A stretch of DNA of 64,000 bases from Nematostella vectensis (lineage: Eukaryota; Cnidaria; Anthozoa; Actiniaria; Edwardsiidae): positions 18,649,075 through 18,713,074 of the forward strand of contig NC_064038.1 of assembly GCF_932526225.1 (NCBI RefSeq), written 5' to 3'. The position numbers and the translations under genes were made by a program. Every line of letters begins with the position of its first letter. Position 1 is the stretch's first letter. The notes under the pieces were generated by a model. It was not told the origin of the DNA. It did no database searches and saw only the letters and a program-made list of their open reading frames with translations. This document shows positions 63,342 through 64,000 of this stretch, piece by piece.

Positions 63342-63496
63342 AGTAGGGCGCGGTAAGTACTTGGATGGGTGACCGCTTCAGAATACCGTGTGCTGTAGGC
63401 ATTTCCTTTTTGTTACCAAAGTACTCACAGGACTGTTATATAATATATAATTCTTACACAGTTCTGTCGACTACGGCAATACCACTGAGAAAGCAC

Positions 63497-63527
<31 letters not shown>

Positions 63528-63868
63528 AGTAGGGCGCGGTTAGTACTTGGATGGGTGACCGCCTGAGAATACCGTTCGCGGTAGGCATTTCCTTTTTGTC
63601 ATCGAAGTACTCACAGGACTGTTATATAATAGATAGATCGCACACAGTTCTATCGTCTACGGCCATACCACTTAGAAAGCACCGGTTCTCGTCCGATTAC
63701 CGAAGTTAAGCTCAGTAGGGCGCGGTAAGTACTTGGATGGGTGACCGCTTCGGAATACCGTGTGCTGTAGACTTTTCCTTTTTGTTACCAAAGTACTCAC
63801 AGGACTGTTATATAAAATCTATTTCTTACACAGTTCTGTCGTCTACGGCCATACCACTGAGAAAGCAC

Positions 63869-63899
<31 letters not shown>

Positions 63900-63959
63900 A
63901 GTAGGGCGCGGTTAGTACTTGGATGGGTGACCGCCTGGGAATACCGCGTGCTGTAGGCA
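59011..63959 (+). rRNA. 27 5S rRNA genes, irregular right-hand region part 4
   Basis: Starts 59011 to 60313, then 60498 to 62172, then 62354, then 62539 to 63841. Delta genes lie at 59197, 60127, 60498 and 62725. The segment 58950-59450 repeats 930 bp later (shared CACACTTCTATC at 59001 and 59931). The gene at 60313 is 118 nt (GGCATACC). The last four genes repeat 48974-49532. The window ends in spacer after 63959. Confidence 0.92.
60313..60430 (+). rRNA. 5S rRNA with one-base deletion (118 nt)
   Basis: GGCATACC replaces GGCCATACC at the helix I/loop A border, on an alpha body ending in CGCTTCGG, so it is also an alpha/beta mosaic. Confidence 0.85.
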
Positions 63960-64000
63960 TTTCCTTTTTGTCATCGAAGTACTCACAGGACTGTTATATA

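Larger units (their letters stand above)
1..64000 (+). repeat. Tandem 5S rDNA array, 186-bp unit, 345 units
   Basis: The whole window is 5S rRNA genes repeated head to tail in one orientation. Each unit is a 119-bp gene and a 67-bp spacer. Of 345 units, 343 are full length and two keep only the gene's 3' third. Phase was checked at many anchors, and only eight changes shift the 186-bp register: +1 near 6470, -1 near 51415, -4 near 54160, -94 at 57883, -94 at 58905, -1 near 60322, -4 near 62336, -1 near 62476. The array runs off both ends. No other gene or mobile element was seen, and no gene-free gap exceeds 300 bases except in relation to the two remnants, where spacer and partial gene fill the space. 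Long arrays of this kind are the usual source of 5S rRNA in animals. Confidence 0.98.

Noticed and set aside
1-64000. CRISPR-like array of repeats and spacers
   Set aside because: The 119-bp repeated part is 5S rRNA and the 67-bp spacers are near-identical to each other, unlike unique CRISPR spacers.
1-64000. Centromeric satellite with higher-order repeats
   Set aside because: Organisation is similar, but the monomer is a recognisable 5S gene with Pol III promoter boxes and terminator. A satellite-like role is kept only as a hypothesis.
1-64000. 5S-derived SINEs
   Set aside because: Copies are head to tail with a fixed spacer, with no tail repeat, no target-site duplication and no unrelated 3' body.
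1-64000. Other genes linked to 5S units (spliced leader, U snRNA, histone, tRNA) or mobile elements in the spacers
   Set aside because: Every spacer read is about 67 bp of the same sequence family, too short and too uniform to hold another gene or insertion.

Overview
The window is one uninterrupted head-to-tail array of 5S ribosomal RNA genes. All are on the + strand, and both window ends fall inside spacers, so the array continues on both sides. I count 345 units: 343 full-length genes (119 nt, a few 118 or 120) and 2 truncated remnants. No protein-coding gene, tRNA, other RNA gene or transposon interrupts it, and no stretch over 300 bases lacks 5S sequence. The 5S has the metazoan layout (GTCTACGGCC start, GTTAAGC A box, TTGGATGGGTGACCGCCTGG C box, 9-bp terminal helix). 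By memory it is closest to arthropod and other invertebrate 5S RNAs. The species cannot be named from this sequence.

The unit is 186 bp: a 119-bp gene plus a 67-bp spacer. The spacer carries the T5 Pol III terminator of one gene and the TATATAA element (-32 to -26) of the next. Gene starts (k counts units from 0): 55+186k for k=0-34; 56+186k for k=35-276; 55+186k for k=277-290; 51+186k for k=291-310; remnant at 57884; -43+186k for k=312-316; remnant at 58906; -137+186k for k=318-325; -138+186k for k=326-335; 62354; -143+186k for k=337-344 (last gene 63841-63959).

Layout. From 1 to about 45.2 kb the array is a nested higher-order repeat. Fifteen distinguishable units form a 2790-bp block. Blocks occur as A-A' dimers (starts 1, 13580, 23438, 38132), and A can be told from A' by diagnostic bases. 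Dimers plus linkers recur with a 9858-bp (53-unit) period, and a 4278-bp (23-unit) segment is tandemly duplicated at about 27.0-35.6 kb. From about 45.2 to 64 kb the long blocks stop. Only short local duplications (2 to 24 units) remain, divergent genes are commoner, and seven of the eight length changes in the window lie here.

Gene classes (5S numbering). Alpha is the reference (2287-2405). Beta has G19T, T73A, C95T, G97C. Epsilon has A49T, G68A. Zeta has T35C, C44T, G61T, G68A, T84C, G99A. Eta has A49T, G68A, T72C, G85T. Delta has C3T, G30A, C47A, G51C, G56A, C57G, G68A, T84C. Several classes break conserved helices or the A box, so an unknown fraction may not yield functional 5S RNA. Mosaic genes mark unequal exchange or conversion inside the coding region. 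I found no undescribed protein or defence system; the interest lies in array architecture, linked 5S variants and captured recombination junctions.
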